From: Palsa-1439 sp050015495
Lineage (GTDB): Bacteria > Verrucomicrobiota > Verrucomicrobiia > Palsa-1439
Assembly (NCBI GenBank): GCA_050015495.1
Contig: JBEKBH010000021.1
Coordinates: 1 to 64,000 of the forward strand
Length of the DNA: 64,000 nucleotides
Reading direction: 5' to 3'
The first letter of the stretch is position 1, and the number at the start of each line of letters is the position of its first letter. The position numbers and the translations under genes are program-made. Positions 43,377 to 51,735 of the stretch are shown here, piece after piece. The notes under the pieces are model-generated. The model saw only the letters and a list, made by a program, of their open reading frames with translations, was not told where the DNA came from and made no database searches.

Positions 43377-44240
43377 ATGCATATCGACGGCTCAACGACA
43401 ATTGTTGGAGTGTTCGGGGCACCGATCACCCACACGGCGTCACCGGCGATGCACAACGCCGCCTTTGAAGCGCTCGGGATGAACTGGGTGTACCTGGCGT
43501 TCCACGTTGACCCGCGCAACCTGCGCACGGCGCTGCAAGGCGCGCGCGAGATGGGCCTGGTCGGTCTCAATCTGACGGTGCCGCACAAGATTCTGGCCCT
43601 GGATTGCCTCGATGAAATCGACCCCGAAGCCCGAAAGGTCGGCGCGGTCAATACCATCGTGATCGAGAAAGACAAGACGCGCGGGTTCAACACAGACGGC
43701 TCCGGTTTTCTCAAGGCCGTCAAAGAAGATTTCAACCTGTCGATCAAGGGCAAACGCGTGCTCGTGCTCGGCGCGGGCGGAGCCGGGCGGGGGATCGCGG
43801 TGAAATGCGCGCTGGATGGGGCCGCGAAAGTGATTGTGGCCAATCGGACGGTGGCGAAGATCGATCCCATCGGCCGTGAGATTGCCGGCACCAAGAGCGA
43901 ATTCCAGTCGCTGGCGCTGACGGTGGACGCCATCCGGAAGGTGATCGCTGAGGTCGATCTGGTGGTGAATGCGACGTCGGTTGGCCTGAAGGAGGGCGAC
44001 TCACTGGGACTGGGCGCCGAGTTGTTCTCGCCGCGCCAGCACGTGTACGACACAATCTATCACCCTGCGGAAACCCAGCTACTGCAGGTCGCCGAGAGCG
44101 CGGGCGCCAAGGTGGCGAACGGGCTGAGCATGTTGCTGCATCAGGGCGCGAAGGCTTTCGAGCTGTGGACGAAGCGGAAGGCGCCCCTGGCCGTCATGCG
44201 GCGGGCGTTGCGGGCGGCGATCTATGGGGACAAGTCGTGA
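43377..44240 (+). CDS. aroE: Shikimate dehydrogenase
   Basis: It reduces 3-dehydroshikimate with NADPH in aromatic amino acid synthesis. The 287 residues begin TTIVGVFGAPITHTASPAMHNAAF, the shikimate-binding region. Catalytic Lys71 is in LNLTVPHK, Asn92 in VGAVNTIV, and Asp107 in FNTDGSGF. The dinucleotide loop LGAGGAGRGIA follows. The frame is open from 43227 in the nuoN region; ATG 43377 gives the normal length. The stop overlaps the prepilin peptidase start (GTGA). Confidence 0.95.
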   Translation: MHIDGSTTIVGVFGAPITHTASPAMHNAAFEALGMNWVYLAFHVDPRNLRTALQGAREMGLVGLNLTVPHKILALDCLDEIDPEARKVGAVNTIVIEKDKTRGFNTDGSGFLKAVKEDFNLSIKGKRVLVLGAGGAGRGIAVKCALDGAAKVIVANRTVAKIDPIGREIAGTKSEFQSLALTVDAIRKVIAEVDLVVNATSVGLKEGDSLGLGAELFSPRQHVYDTIYHPAETQLLQVAESAGAKVANGLSMLLHQGAKAFELWTKRKAPLAVMRRALRAAIYGDKS

Positions 44241-45376
44241 GCTGGTTGCGGCTCTACCTTGATTTCGTCGTGTTCGTATTTGGAGCTGTGATTGGCAGCT
44301 TCTTGAACGTGTGTGTGCATCGCCTGCCGCTCGACCAATCGATTGTCACGCCCCCGTCGCATTGTCCGCACTGCAACGAGCGCATCCGCTGGGTCGACAA
44401 CATTCCGTTGATCAGCTACCTCGCGCTCCGGGGCAAGTGCCGCCACTGCGGCGCGACGATCAGTCCCCGGTATTTCCTGGTCGAACTGCTGACGGCCGTG
44501 CTGTTTCTCCTGATGTGGCTGAAATTGACCGAGTGGGATCAGCCGCCGGTGCAGGGCATTTACCTTCTGAAAGGGCCGATCTTTTGGATGATCATCGCCG
44601 GATTAATCGTTGCCACCTTCATCGACTTTGAGCACATGATTATCCCCAATGAAATCACCCTCGGGGGTATTGTTGTTGGATTTATTTGTTCGGTTTTGGT
44701 GCCGCCGCTCCAACACACGCAATCACACGCCGTTGCCGCACTCGGGTCGTTGCTGGGCATTTTCACGGGCAGCCTCGTACTGATCGCGATCGCAAAATTC
44801 GGCAAACTCCTGTTTGGCCGGTTGCGCGTCCCGCTGCCACCCGGCACAACCGTCACGATTGTCGATCGCAGACTCAAGCTGCCCGGCGAAGAAATCGACT
44901 GGTCCCACTTGTTTTCCCGCAGTTCCGACAAGGTTCGATTTGAAGCCGCATCCATAAAATTCGCCGACAAGGAATTCCAGGATGCCACGGTCATCGTCCG
45001 TGAAGATTCAATCGCCGTGAACGGCGCGAAGTATCCTCTGCCAGACGGAGCAATTGAGGCGATCGTCAATGAGATAGTCATCCCGCGGGAAGCAATGGGG
45101 TTTGGCGACGTGAAACTGCTCGCGGCCATCGGCGCGTTCCTCGGTTGGCAAGCGACTGTGTTTTCAATATTCCTTTCGTCCATGGTTGGTTCGATTGTGG
45201 GCTTGGCGCTGATTGCGCTACGGAAAAGGGATTTGCAGGGCCATATTCCCTATGGGCCATACATTGCCCTGGGGGCCCTCATCTGGCTCTTTGCGCAAGA
45301 CCAACTTCTTGCTATCATGGCCACCTACGTCGGCAACATGAAAGACATACTGCCATTGATATTCAGGCGAGGATAG
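44237..45376 (+). CDS. Prepilin peptidase (type IV, A24 family) with internal insertion
   Basis: It cleaves leader peptides from type IV pilins and type II secretion pseudopilins and N-methylates them. The 379-residue protein begins at GTG 44237. The N-terminal methylase domain has the zinc-site cysteines CPHC (43, 46) and CRHC (68, 71). The two catalytic aspartates are Asp130 (FIDFEHMIIPN) and Asp291 (MGFGDVK). Between them lies an extra soluble, beta-rich stretch of about 90 residues (roughly 195-285) not found in E. coli or Vibrio PilD/GspO. It is coupled to aroE (GTGA) and 1 nt from aroC; no pilus genes are adjacent. Confidence 0.92.
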   Translation: MSWLRLYLDFVVFVFGAVIGSFLNVCVHRLPLDQSIVTPPSHCPHCNERIRWVDNIPLISYLALRGKCRHCGATISPRYFLVELLTAVLFLLMWLKLTEWDQPPVQGIYLLKGPIFWMIIAGLIVATFIDFEHMIIPNEITLGGIVVGFICSVLVPPLQHTQSHAVAALGSLLGIFTGSLVLIAIAKFGKLLFGRLRVPLPPGTTVTIVDRRLKLPGEEIDWSHLFSRSSDKVRFEAASIKFADKEFQDATVIVREDSIAVNGAKYPLPDGAIEAIVNEIVIPREAMGFGDVKLLAAIGAFLGWQATVFSIFLSSMVGSIVGLALIALRKRDLQGHIPYGPYIALGALIWLFAQDQLLAIMATYVGNMKDILPLIFRRG

Positions 45377-45377
45377 G

Positions 45378-46508
45378 ATGCCAGAATTACGGTACTTCAC
45401 GGCGGGCGAATCCCACGGCCCGTGTTTGATTGGCGTGGTGGAAGGTTTGCCGGCCGGTCTCAAGATCGACCTCGCGGCCATCAACCGCGATCTCGCGCGC
45501 CGCCAGCAGGGGTATGGACGCGGCGGCCGCATGAAAATCGAGACCGACCAAGCGGAAGTGCTGTCGGGCGTGCGGCGCGGAGAGACCATCGGCTCACCTG
45601 TCACGTTTACCGTCAAGAACCGCGACTTCAAAATCAACGAATTGCCGGCCGTGACGAAGCCGCGGCCCGGCCATGCAGACCTGGCGGGCGTGATCAAGTA
45701 TGACCGCCAGGATGCGCGCGATATTCTGGAACGATCCAGCGCGCGGGAAACGACGATGCGCGTGGCCATCGGCGGGGCCTGCAAACTTCTCCTGGCGGAG
45801 GTCGGTGTCGACATTGTCGGGCACATCGTCAGCCTCGGCGTCGTGCAGGCGAAGACGGACGGGCTGACGTTTGCGCAAATCCGCGAGCGCAGTGAGGCCA
45901 GCGAGGTGCGCTGCGCCGATCCGGTAGCCGAGAAGCAAATGATTGAGGCCATCGACGCGGCCAAAGCCCAGGGCGACACGATTGGCGGCGTGTTTGAAGT
46001 GGTCGCCATTGGCGTTCCGATCGGACTGGGAAGCCACGTCCAATGGGACCGGAAGCTCGATGCCAATCTGGCGCGAGGCTTGATGAGCATTCAGGCCATG
46101 AAAGGCGTGGAGGTTGGGCTGGGTTTTGAGGCCGCGCGGCGATTCGGCTCACAGGTGCATGATGAGATCTTGCCGGCCCAAGACGGCATCCTGACGCGCG
46201 CGGGCAACAACGCCGGCGGGTTTGAGGGTGGGATGACGAACGGTCAACCGGTCGTCGTCCGTGTCGCGATGAAACCGCTGTCAACGCTGATGAAACCGAT
46301 GCGGTCGGTGGACATCCAGACCGGACAGGAAGTGAAGGCGACCGTGGAACGTTCCGATGTGTGCGCCACGCCTGCCGCGGCGGTCATTGGCGAAGCGGTG
46401 GTGGCGTTCGAACTGGCCAAAGCGCTCCTCGATAAGTTCGGCGGCGACAGCGTCCGCGAACTCAAGCGCAACGTGGACAGTTACCGCGAAGCCTGCAAGC
46501 GGTGGTAG
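45378..46508 (+). CDS. aroC: Chorismate synthase
   Basis: An FMN-dependent enzyme making chorismate from EPSP (376 residues). The signature MPELRYFTAGESHGPCLIGV, the GRGGRMKIETDQAEVLSGVR segment, RSSARETTMRVAIG and GNNAGGFEGGMTNGQPVVV are all intact, including the flavin- and phosphate-binding arginines. It lies 1 nt after the prepilin peptidase and shares the operon with aroE. It converges on the acyl-CoA ligase gene 12 nt away, leaving no room for an obvious terminator. Confidence 0.97.
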   Translation: MPELRYFTAGESHGPCLIGVVEGLPAGLKIDLAAINRDLARRQQGYGRGGRMKIETDQAEVLSGVRRGETIGSPVTFTVKNRDFKINELPAVTKPRPGHADLAGVIKYDRQDARDILERSSARETTMRVAIGGACKLLLAEVGVDIVGHIVSLGVVQAKTDGLTFAQIRERSEASEVRCADPVAEKQMIEAIDAAKAQGDTIGGVFEVVAIGVPIGLGSHVQWDRKLDANLARGLMSIQAMKGVEVGLGFEAARRFGSQVHDEILPAQDGILTRAGNNAGGFEGGMTNGQPVVVRVAMKPLSTLMKPMRSVDIQTGQEVKATVERSDVCATPAAAVIGEAVVAFELAKALLDKFGGDSVRELKRNVDSYREACKRW

Positions 46509-46520
46509 TAACCCGTTGGG

Positions 46521-48002
46521 CTAGAGGCCCTTCTTCAGCTCCAGCTTGGCGATCTTGCCGGTCGCCGTGCGTGGAAGCGTTTCCATCACGCGTACCTCAC
46601 GCGGGATTTTGTAGTCGGCAAGCCGGTCACGACAAAACCGCAAGATCTCATTCGGATCCAGCTTCGCCCCATTGACCGCGCTGACGAACGCAATCGGCAC
46701 CTCACCGCGCTTCTCGTCCGGTTTCGCCACGACCGCGGCCTCGCGCACGTTCGGGAACTGGTGCAAGACTTCCTCGATTTCCCGGGGGTACACATTCATG
46801 CCGCGCACCAGCAACATCTCTTTACGGCGGTCGACAATGTAGATGTAACCGTCCTCGTCCTTCTTGCCCATGTCGCCCGTGTGCAGCCAATTGTCCCGCA
46901 GGGCCGCGGCGGTTTCCTCCGGGTGGTTGTAATATCCGCGCATCACGTTCGGGCCGCGTACGGCGATTTCACCGACCTGGCCGTGCGGCAGTTCACGCCC
47001 CTGATCGTCGACGATCGTTACCTCGATGTCGCTCAACGGCAGGCCGACCGAACCAGGTTTTTGGACGCCACGGATTGGATTGAAGGACACCACGGGTGAC
47101 GCCTCGCTCAGTCCGTATCCTTCCAGCAACGGGAAGTGGAATTTCCGGTCAAATTTTCCGAGCGTTTCGCCCGGCAGGGGAGCAGCGCCCGAGACCGCCA
47201 GCCGCAGCTTCAGCAGCCAATGCAACCAAAACGGGATTTTGGCGTCGGCCAGGGCCTGGAACAGTTGCGGGATGCCGACGAGGATCGTGGCGCGGTTGCG
47301 GATGATCTCGCGCATGGCGGCCTTGAATGGCTGGAGGGACTTGATGAGCACGATGCTGGCGCCCATCGATAGCGGCGTAAAAATGCACACGGTCAACATG
47401 AAACTGTGGAACATCGGCAGCAGCAGTGTCAGGCGATCATCGTCGGTTTGTTCGAGTGCTTTGATGCAACTGCGGACATTGGACGCGATGTTCCCATGGG
47501 TGAGCATCGCGCCCTTGGACTTACCGGTCGTGCCCGAGGTATAAATAATCACCGCCAGATCGTCCGGCGCCAGCATTGGCCACGTCGGCGCCGACGCCGG
47601 TGCGCCCCGCTCGAGTTCGGGGAGTGGAATCGCGGTAATGCCCGTGAGCTTCGCGATTGTCTCGTCGAAATCCGCCGAGGTAATCAGGCATTTGAGCTGG
47701 CAGTCGTCCACGATGTGTTGGATTTCGGGGGCTTTGAGAAAATTGTTGATCGGCACGACGGTCGCGCCCGATTTCAGCACGGCGTACAAGGCGAAGATGA
47801 ATTCGGGGCAATTTTTCAACAAAATGCCCACGCGGTCGCCCCGTCCCACACCGTGACCGGCCTGCAACTGCGCGCCGTACCGCTGGATGTGACCGGCCAG
47901 GTCCGCGTTCGTAAACCGGTCGCCGCCCCAGTAGATGCAGACCTTGCGCGGCTGACTCGCCACGACCGCATCAAACTGCGCAATGACGGTTGACTCTGTC
48001 AT
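46521..48002 (-). CDS. Fatty acyl-CoA synthetase / AMP-dependent ligase (FadD-like)
   Basis: A 493-residue ANL-family ligase activating a carboxylic acid, probably a long-chain fatty acid. The P-loop is IYTSGTTGKSKGAML, followed by GYGLSEASPVVSFNP (A5), HTGDMGKKDEDGYIYIVDRRKEML (A7-A8 hinge) and a C-terminal PRTATGKIAK with the catalytic Lys. I chose ATG 48002 (MTESTVIAQFD); a start at 48053 would overlap the lipoprotein gene and add 17 residues. It is downstream of the lipoprotein gene and may be cotranscribed. Confidence 0.9.
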   Translation of the reverse strand: MTESTVIAQFDAVVASQPRKVCIYWGGDRFTNADLAGHIQRYGAQLQAGHGVGRGDRVGILLKNCPEFIFALYAVLKSGATVVPINNFLKAPEIQHIVDDCQLKCLITSADFDETIAKLTGITAIPLPELERGAPASAPTWPMLAPDDLAVIIYTSGTTGKSKGAMLTHGNIASNVRSCIKALEQTDDDRLTLLLPMFHSFMLTVCIFTPLSMGASIVLIKSLQPFKAAMREIIRNRATILVGIPQLFQALADAKIPFWLHWLLKLRLAVSGAAPLPGETLGKFDRKFHFPLLEGYGLSEASPVVSFNPIRGVQKPGSVGLPLSDIEVTIVDDQGRELPHGQVGEIAVRGPNVMRGYYNHPEETAAALRDNWLHTGDMGKKDEDGYIYIVDRRKEMLLVRGMNVYPREIEEVLHQFPNVREAAVVAKPDEKRGEVPIAFVSAVNGAKLDPNEILRFCRDRLADYKIPREVRVMETLPRTATGKIAKLELKKGL

Positions 48003-48021
48003 ATCGACACGTGGATGGCTC

Positions 48022-48522
48022 CTACCAAAGGACCGATTTCTCTTCCGCGACAACCGTGTCGCCGTCCCACAAGCTCACGCGCCAGGCGGAAACCACGCCA
48101 CCCGAGCGGAACTGTTCCCCGCCCACTACAAAAAGCTTCCGGGCGTCTCCGTGCGGAACGTAGGTCTCCTCGGACACCACGCCGGGCCTGGCCACCTGGC
48201 GATACTCAAATTTTACCAGGCTGATGGTCCGAGGGCCTGATCTCGGAATCCGGCCAGGCGTCCAGCGGACGTAGAATTCCTCGCGCTGGTCGTTAATGCC
48301 CAGATCCTGGGGTTGGTAGGTAATGAGGGACGCGCGATCCTCAATGAAATAGTCGCGGTCGGCAATGTCAACGTCTTGAAGGCGGGTGCGGTTGGTGACT
48401 TCGAGTACGCGCGGCCCGGCGGTGGTAGAGCAGGCGGCCAGAAACAGCGCACAGAGGGAGGGAAAAGCGCGGCCCGGCAACCGAAACACCCCATGGAGCG
48501 CTGGATTGGGCGGCGTATTCAT
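48022..48522 (-). CDS. Small predicted lipoprotein
   Basis: A 166-residue protein with a signal peptide ending in FPSLCALFLAACSTT, a lipobox (LAAC) that would acylate Cys31. The mature part is a mix of beta strands with ISLVKFEYRQVARPG and AWRVSLWDGDTVVAEE near the end, suggesting a small Ig-like or sandwich domain. I do not recognise a family. Its ATG overlaps the rsmI stop by 4 nt, an unusual coupling between a cytosolic rRNA enzyme and a lipoprotein. Confidence 0.7.
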   Translation of the reverse strand: MNTPPNPALHGVFRLPGRAFPSLCALFLAACSTTAGPRVLEVTNRTRLQDVDIADRDYFIEDRASLITYQPQDLGINDQREEFYVRWTPGRIPRSGPRTISLVKFEYRQVARPGVVSEETYVPHGDARKLFVVGGEQFRSGGVVSAWRVSLWDGDTVVAEEKSVLW

Positions 48523-49247
48523 TCCTGTCGGCCCTCGACGATGACGGTAATTTCGCCTTTGATCGAGCGGTTCTCAAGCTTTTTCAGGACGGACTCGATA
48601 TCGCCGCGGAGGAACTCCTCGAATTTCTTCGTCAACTCGCGAGCGACGACGATGCCGCGATTTCCCAGCACGTCCCGCATGTCCCCGAGGCTTTTCAACA
48701 GGCGATACGGCGATTCGAAAAAGACGAGGGTGCAGGGCAGGGGAGCGAGGCGGGTGAGGGCGGTACGGCGCTGACCCGATTTGTGCGGGAGAAAGCCAAA
48801 AAACAGAAATCCGCCTTCTCGGCTCCAACCGTTTCCGCGGACAAGCCCGCTTCCTGCCAGCGCCGCCGTGATCGCGGAAACACCGGGAACGACTTCCACG
48901 GCCACACCGGCGTCGATGGCAGCCCGAATCAGGCGCAGTCCGGGGTCGGAGAGGGTTGGCATACCCGCATCGGAGACAAGGGCGATCTGGCGGCCTTGTT
49001 GGAGCTGCGCCAGCAATTCGGGCGTCCGTTTGGCTTCATTGAACTGGTGGTAGCTGACAAACGGCTTCTTGAGGCCGTGGCGGGCGAGCAGGAGGCCCGT
49101 GTGACGGGTGTCCTCGGCGGCAATGAGGTCGGCTTCCCGCAGGACGCGCAGGGCGCGGAGGGTGATGTCCTCCATATTCCCGATGGGCGTGCCGACGATG
49201 TAGAGTTTGCCTTGGGGCGAAGCCACGAAACGACTGTATTGAGACAC
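48519..49247 (-). CDS. rsmI: 16S rRNA (cytidine-1402-2'-O)-methyltransferase
   Basis: A SAM-dependent tetrapyrrole-methylase-fold enzyme that 2'-O-methylates C1402 in the ribosomal decoding site. The 242 residues contain GKLYIVGTPIGNMEDITLRAL, IAAEDTRHTGLL, ALVSDAGMPTLSDPG and VVPGVSAITAAL, all standard for RsmI. It is shorter than E. coli RsmI because the C-terminal domain is trimmed. The start is GTG at 49247, without a good Shine-Dalgarno; GTG at 49226 is the alternative. Its first 57 bases are duplicated at about 51.7 kb. Confidence 0.93.
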   Translation of the reverse strand: MSQYSRFVASPQGKLYIVGTPIGNMEDITLRALRVLREADLIAAEDTRHTGLLLARHGLKKPFVSYHQFNEAKRTPELLAQLQQGRQIALVSDAGMPTLSDPGLRLIRAAIDAGVAVEVVPGVSAITAALAGSGLVRGNGWSREGGFLFFGFLPHKSGQRRTALTRLAPLPCTLVFFESPYRLLKSLGDMRDVLGNRGIVVARELTKKFEEFLRGDIESVLKKLENRSIKGEITVIVEGRQE

Positions 49248-49282
49248 AGGCGAAAAGACAAGCCGGTGGAGGGCGCCGGGCT
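49191..49282. repeat. 92-bp direct repeat, copy 1 (5' end of rsmI plus leader)
   Basis: This segment, covering the first 19 codons of rsmI and 35 bases upstream, recurs in the same orientation at 51644-51735 with 5 mismatches in 92 positions. The two copies enclose the whole TPR membrane protein gene. Confidence 0.9.
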
Positions 49283-49400
49283 TTTGAAAAAGACAACGTC
49301 ATCGAAGTACACGAAGTACCCGATTGAGGGAGAGACAGAGGCGGAGAATGTCAATGCCTCCACGCTGCCAGCGAAGGCCGACACATCGTATCCCGCTGGC
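49283..49400 (-). pseudogene. Remnant of a PEP-CTERM-type gene
   Basis: Read on the minus strand, this stretch encodes YDVSAFAGSVEALTFSA followed by FVYFDDVVFF, which closely parallels GDVSAFAGDVETLTFSA and LYFDDIVFS in the intact PEP-CTERM gene at 51734-52465. A stop lies in frame just upstream (near 49436), and the frame runs into the rsmI leader instead of a PEP-CTERM anchor. It is therefore a broken 3' fragment of a paralogue, not a gene. Confidence 0.7.
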
Positions 49401-49506
49401 GGAGCACGTGCCGACGGAAGGGCCGGGAATGAGGCTCAGTGTAAAAGCCAGAGGTGGTCCGTCAGCCGGAGACGGTGAACCGCCGGGACGCCGCCTCGCC
49501 GCTCGC

Positions 49507-51591
49507 TTACTGACTGCCTTGCAGTCGCGCCAACGCGTTTCGAGCCGCCGCGAGGTCTGGCCGAAGCCTCAGCGCCTGCTCGTAGTGCTGGATTGCCTCC
49601 GGCACTCTGCCCGTTTTCTCCAAGGCGATCCCCACATTGTAGTGCGCCTCGGCGTAATCGGGCTTGATTCGCAGCACTTGTTCAAATTGCTCGATTGCCT
49701 CCGGCATCCTGCCGACCTGCGCCAAGGCGGCTCCCAGGCCGTTGTGGGCATCGAAGTCATCGGGTCTGACCCGCAGCACCTGCTTAAATTGCTCGATCGC
49801 CTCCGGTATCCTGCTCTCCTGCGCGAGGGCCAGCCCCAGATCGTAGTGCGTCTCGGCGTCGTCGGGTCTGATTCGCAGTGCCGCTTCGAATTGTTCGATC
49901 GCTTCCCGCATCATGCCCTGCTGCGCCAAGGCCAACCCCAGACTGCTGCGCGCTTGAAAGTAGTAGGGATTGAGCCGCACCGCCTCCTTATAATACCCCA
50001 CCGCGACCGACATTTGGCCCATTTGCTCCAAAATGCCCCCCAGATTGTTATGGGCCTCGGCGTCGTCCGGCCTGAGCCGCAGGGCCTGTTGATACTGCTC
50101 GAACGCCTCCTGCGTCCGGCCGACCCGCAACAAGAATGCACCGAAGTTGTCATGGGCCTGGGCGGAACGCGCGACGCTCACGAACAGGTTAAACACCACC
50201 GAGAAAGCCAGCAGGAGGCTCCAACCCCAACGTACCAGACGCCGCCGGACCGGTCGGTGGGTCACGGCCGCCCCGGGTGTGGCCACGGCGCGCTCCAATC
50301 CGAGGATGCCGATCACCGCCAACAGCACGAGCGCCGGCAGGAAGTCCAGCTCGTAGCGGACCCCCGCGCAGCAGATCAGCCCGAGGGTTAGCGCGCATAT
50401 TCCAAACTGCAGCGCGGCGGCTGTCAGAAACCAGCCCAGGGCCGGGTCCGTCGAACCCGACCGATTCCGCCACGCCAGCGGCGCGGCGAGCGCCAACCAC
50501 ACCAGCGGGACGGTCGTCAGCACGCCGAAGCATTCCATTTCGTGCTCATGACCGGCGGGCACCGATGGCAAGAGGCGTGCATGCACAAAGGGGAAATGAG
50601 CACTCCAACGCGCCGGCTCCAGAAAATAGATTCGGAAATTGAACCAGAGAAAATGCAGGCTGAACATCCGCCGCATCAGCTGTTCTTCGCCGGCCAACTG
50701 GTAGCGCCAGCCGAACTCGAAGGGACTATCGAATCGCAACGCATTATAAAGCATCAGCCCGAGCCCAATCAGTGCAATGGGCGCCGTCGCCGCCACCAAC
50801 GGCGCCAACACCGGCCGTCGCTCGCGCCAGGCTTGGGCGACCGGCACGAGCAAGATGACCGCACCGAACAACAAGGAAGGCCGGGCTCCCACGGCCAATC
50901 CGCAGGCCAAACTCGCTGCGGCCAGCCACCGGCCGCGCTGCCGCGGCGCATGCAACGCCATCCAAATCGCCGCCAGCGCCAGCATGGCGAATGCGTACCC
51001 ACAACTGATGGCCACCTCGTAAACATCACACGCCGCCAGAAGGAACGGCGTGCCTGTGGCCAGGCCAAGCGCCAGCGTACCAGCCGCCACCACCCCAACG
51101 CTGGCTTCGGCAAAGTAACGCCGCCAGAGCGCACTCAACAAACCCATGCCGACCAAAAAACCCACCGCGCAGAAAACCAGCACGGCGTCTGTTTGAGTCA
51201 GGTAGTGGCCGGTCAGTGCCGCGTACGGCCAGAAAAGCACCAACGCGGGTGTGACTCCAAAATAGAGGTAGAATTTCCCCTTGTAATAGCTCAAGTCGAG
51301 CACCGGAAGGCGAGAATAGGCCGATGGATCGTACGGGTTGGCGAGCTGCGCGAGCGCGGAGGGCGGATCCAGTTTCAGGTTGAGTTGGCCGGCGCGGAAG
51401 CCCTGGACCATTAAATTGTAGTACGCGTGAGCGGTATCCAGGCCCGTCGTTATCAAATAGCCCGACTGCGCCGTGTACGCATACACCCCGATGACCAGCG
51501 CGCCCACGACACCGAGGATTCCGCGCTGCATCCACCGGCGGCTTCCTCCGGGCGCCTCCGCCTCGCTGTAATCTGACTTGGTGTCGTTCAT
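49507..51591 (-). CDS. Polytopic membrane protein with C-terminal TPR array
   Basis: The 694 residues comprise about ten transmembrane spans (residues 22 to about 470) followed by six TPR units (about 475-690, e.g. AFEQYQQALRLRPDDAEAHNNLG, repeated every 34 residues). This layout, a membrane domain resembling GT-C glycosyltransferases plus TPRs, is common in Verrucomicrobiota and Planctomycetota. The first extracytoplasmic loop after span 1 (GLDTAHAYYNLMVQGFR) may be the active-site side, but no DxD or similar motif is certain. It is flanked by 92-bp direct repeats, which suggests insertion or duplication. Confidence 0.82.
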   Translation of the reverse strand: MNDTKSDYSEAEAPGGSRRWMQRGILGVVGALVIGVYAYTAQSGYLITTGLDTAHAYYNLMVQGFRAGQLNLKLDPPSALAQLANPYDPSAYSRLPVLDLSYYKGKFYLYFGVTPALVLFWPYAALTGHYLTQTDAVLVFCAVGFLVGMGLLSALWRRYFAEASVGVVAAGTLALGLATGTPFLLAACDVYEVAISCGYAFAMLALAAIWMALHAPRQRGRWLAAASLACGLAVGARPSLLFGAVILLVPVAQAWRERRPVLAPLVAATAPIALIGLGLMLYNALRFDSPFEFGWRYQLAGEEQLMRRMFSLHFLWFNFRIYFLEPARWSAHFPFVHARLLPSVPAGHEHEMECFGVLTTVPLVWLALAAPLAWRNRSGSTDPALGWFLTAAALQFGICALTLGLICCAGVRYELDFLPALVLLAVIGILGLERAVATPGAAVTHRPVRRRLVRWGWSLLLAFSVVFNLFVSVARSAQAHDNFGAFLLRVGRTQEAFEQYQQALRLRPDDAEAHNNLGGILEQMGQMSVAVGYYKEAVRLNPYYFQARSSLGLALAQQGMMREAIEQFEAALRIRPDDAETHYDLGLALAQESRIPEAIEQFKQVLRVRPDDFDAHNGLGAALAQVGRMPEAIEQFEQVLRIKPDYAEAHYNVGIALEKTGRVPEAIQHYEQALRLRPDLAAARNALARLQGSQ

Positions 51592-51643
51592 CTATGGGTT
51601 GAGGCCCACTCTCCTTCCGTTCTCACGATCGGAAGACAAGCGC

Positions 51644-51735
51644 GCCGACGATGTAGAGTTTGCCTTGTGCCGAAGCCACGAAACGACTGTATTGAGCCAC
51701 AGGGGAAAAGACAAGCCGGTGGAGGACGCCGGGCT
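51644..51735. repeat. 92-bp direct repeat, copy 2 (rsmI 5' fragment)
   Basis: Translated on the minus strand it reads like the start of RsmI (QYSRFVAS, then GKLYIVG) but is cut off after that point. It lies between the TPR gene start and the PEP-CTERM stop codon, which it overlaps by two bases. It is 2453 bp from copy 1. Confidence 0.9.
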
